Below, piece after piece: positions 5,139 through 5,255 of a stretch of 5,255 nt of DNA (position 1 is the stretch's first letter; every line of letters begins with the position of its first letter). A program made the translations under genes and the position numbers. The notes beneath the pieces were generated by a model. That model was not told where the DNA came from, did not search any database, and saw only the letters and a program-made list of their open reading frames with translations. The stretch spans positions 1 to 5,255 of the forward strand of contig CAZQKR010000083.1 in assembly GCA_964594045.1 (NCBI GenBank), given 5' to 3'. The DNA is from UBA2365 sp964594045 (GTDB taxonomy: Bacteria; Bacteroidota; Bacteroidia; Chitinophagales; Saprospiraceae).

Positions 5139-5236
5139 TATAAAATATATTGTGTAAACTAAAAATAGAAAGATAAACTCAAGAGCAACAAAGCAGACAC
5201 AGAGAGTATAAAATATTTTGTGTAAACACAAAATAG
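5115..5236. repeat. AT-rich direct repeats continuing from the 21-bp array
   Basis: The 18-mer AGTATAAAATATATTGTG occurs at 5116-5133 and 5137-5154, exactly 21 bp apart, so the array's period continues with a new sequence. A third copy with one change (TT for AT) is at 5205-5222. Copies two and three also share the following TAAAC and AAAATAG (to 5168 and 5236). Between them, GAGCAACAAAGCA (5183-5195) resembles the start of array unit 10 with one mismatch. The arrangement suggests a decayed extension of the same array. It is not coding in any obvious way. Confidence 0.8.
5214..5235. repeat. Perfect inverted repeat in the last AT-rich copy
   Basis: TATTTTGTGT (5214-5223) and ACACAAAATA (5226-5235) are perfect complements separated by AA; a 9-bp stem with loop TAAA is the realistic fold. 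The corresponding place in copy two (5146-5167) pairs only imperfectly. There is no clear T-tract on either strand to make it a terminator. Confidence 0.6.
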
Positions 5237-5255
5237 GGAAAAATCAAAGACGGCA

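Overview
The window looks like chromosomal DNA of a Bacteroidota bacterium. The main evidence is a PorX-type response regulator fused to a PglZ domain, a protein characteristic of that phylum and of type IX secretion. It sits head-to-head with a COG1078-type HD phosphohydrolase, a pairing I recall from Bacteroidota. Other support is the AT-rich intergenic DNA, the lack of clear Shine-Dalgarno sites, and a few TAnnTTTG (-7 type) promoter-like octamers. I cannot name the genus.

Layout. Positions 1-588 carry no recognisable gene but several palindromic repeats: an IAGLTRNP-type dispersed palindrome (108-128) and the first copy (150-390) of a diverged ~240-bp element. At 589-828 lies an AT-rich ORF for a 79-residue protein with three hydrophobic segments. 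The second copy of the ~240-bp element (871-1110) follows at a constant offset of 720-721 bp, so the small ORF lies between two direct repeats. Then come a 6-pyruvoyl-tetrahydropterin synthase/QueD family enzyme (1214-1621, +) and, only 6 bp away and convergent, porX (1628-3193, -). Porx and the HD-domain phosphohydrolase (3304-4542, +) are divergent and share a 110-bp promoter region. The last ~700 bp is intergenic: first a stretch with competing hairpins, then a tandem array of seventeen 21-bp units (4758-5114). The array passes into AT-rich direct repeats that reach almost to the window edge.

How the parts relate. The three well-supported genes are core-type genes: a pterin enzyme, a signalling regulator with a phosphodiesterase-like output domain, and a dNTPase-like HD enzyme. 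They probably form three separate transcription units, not one operon. The least explained parts are the two repeat systems: the duplicated hairpin-bearing element around the small membrane ORF, and the 21-bp array, which is translatable as a KLxxNQ heptad protein but has no ATG. Neither could be assigned a function from sequence alone. I see no convincing new defence or mobile system here.
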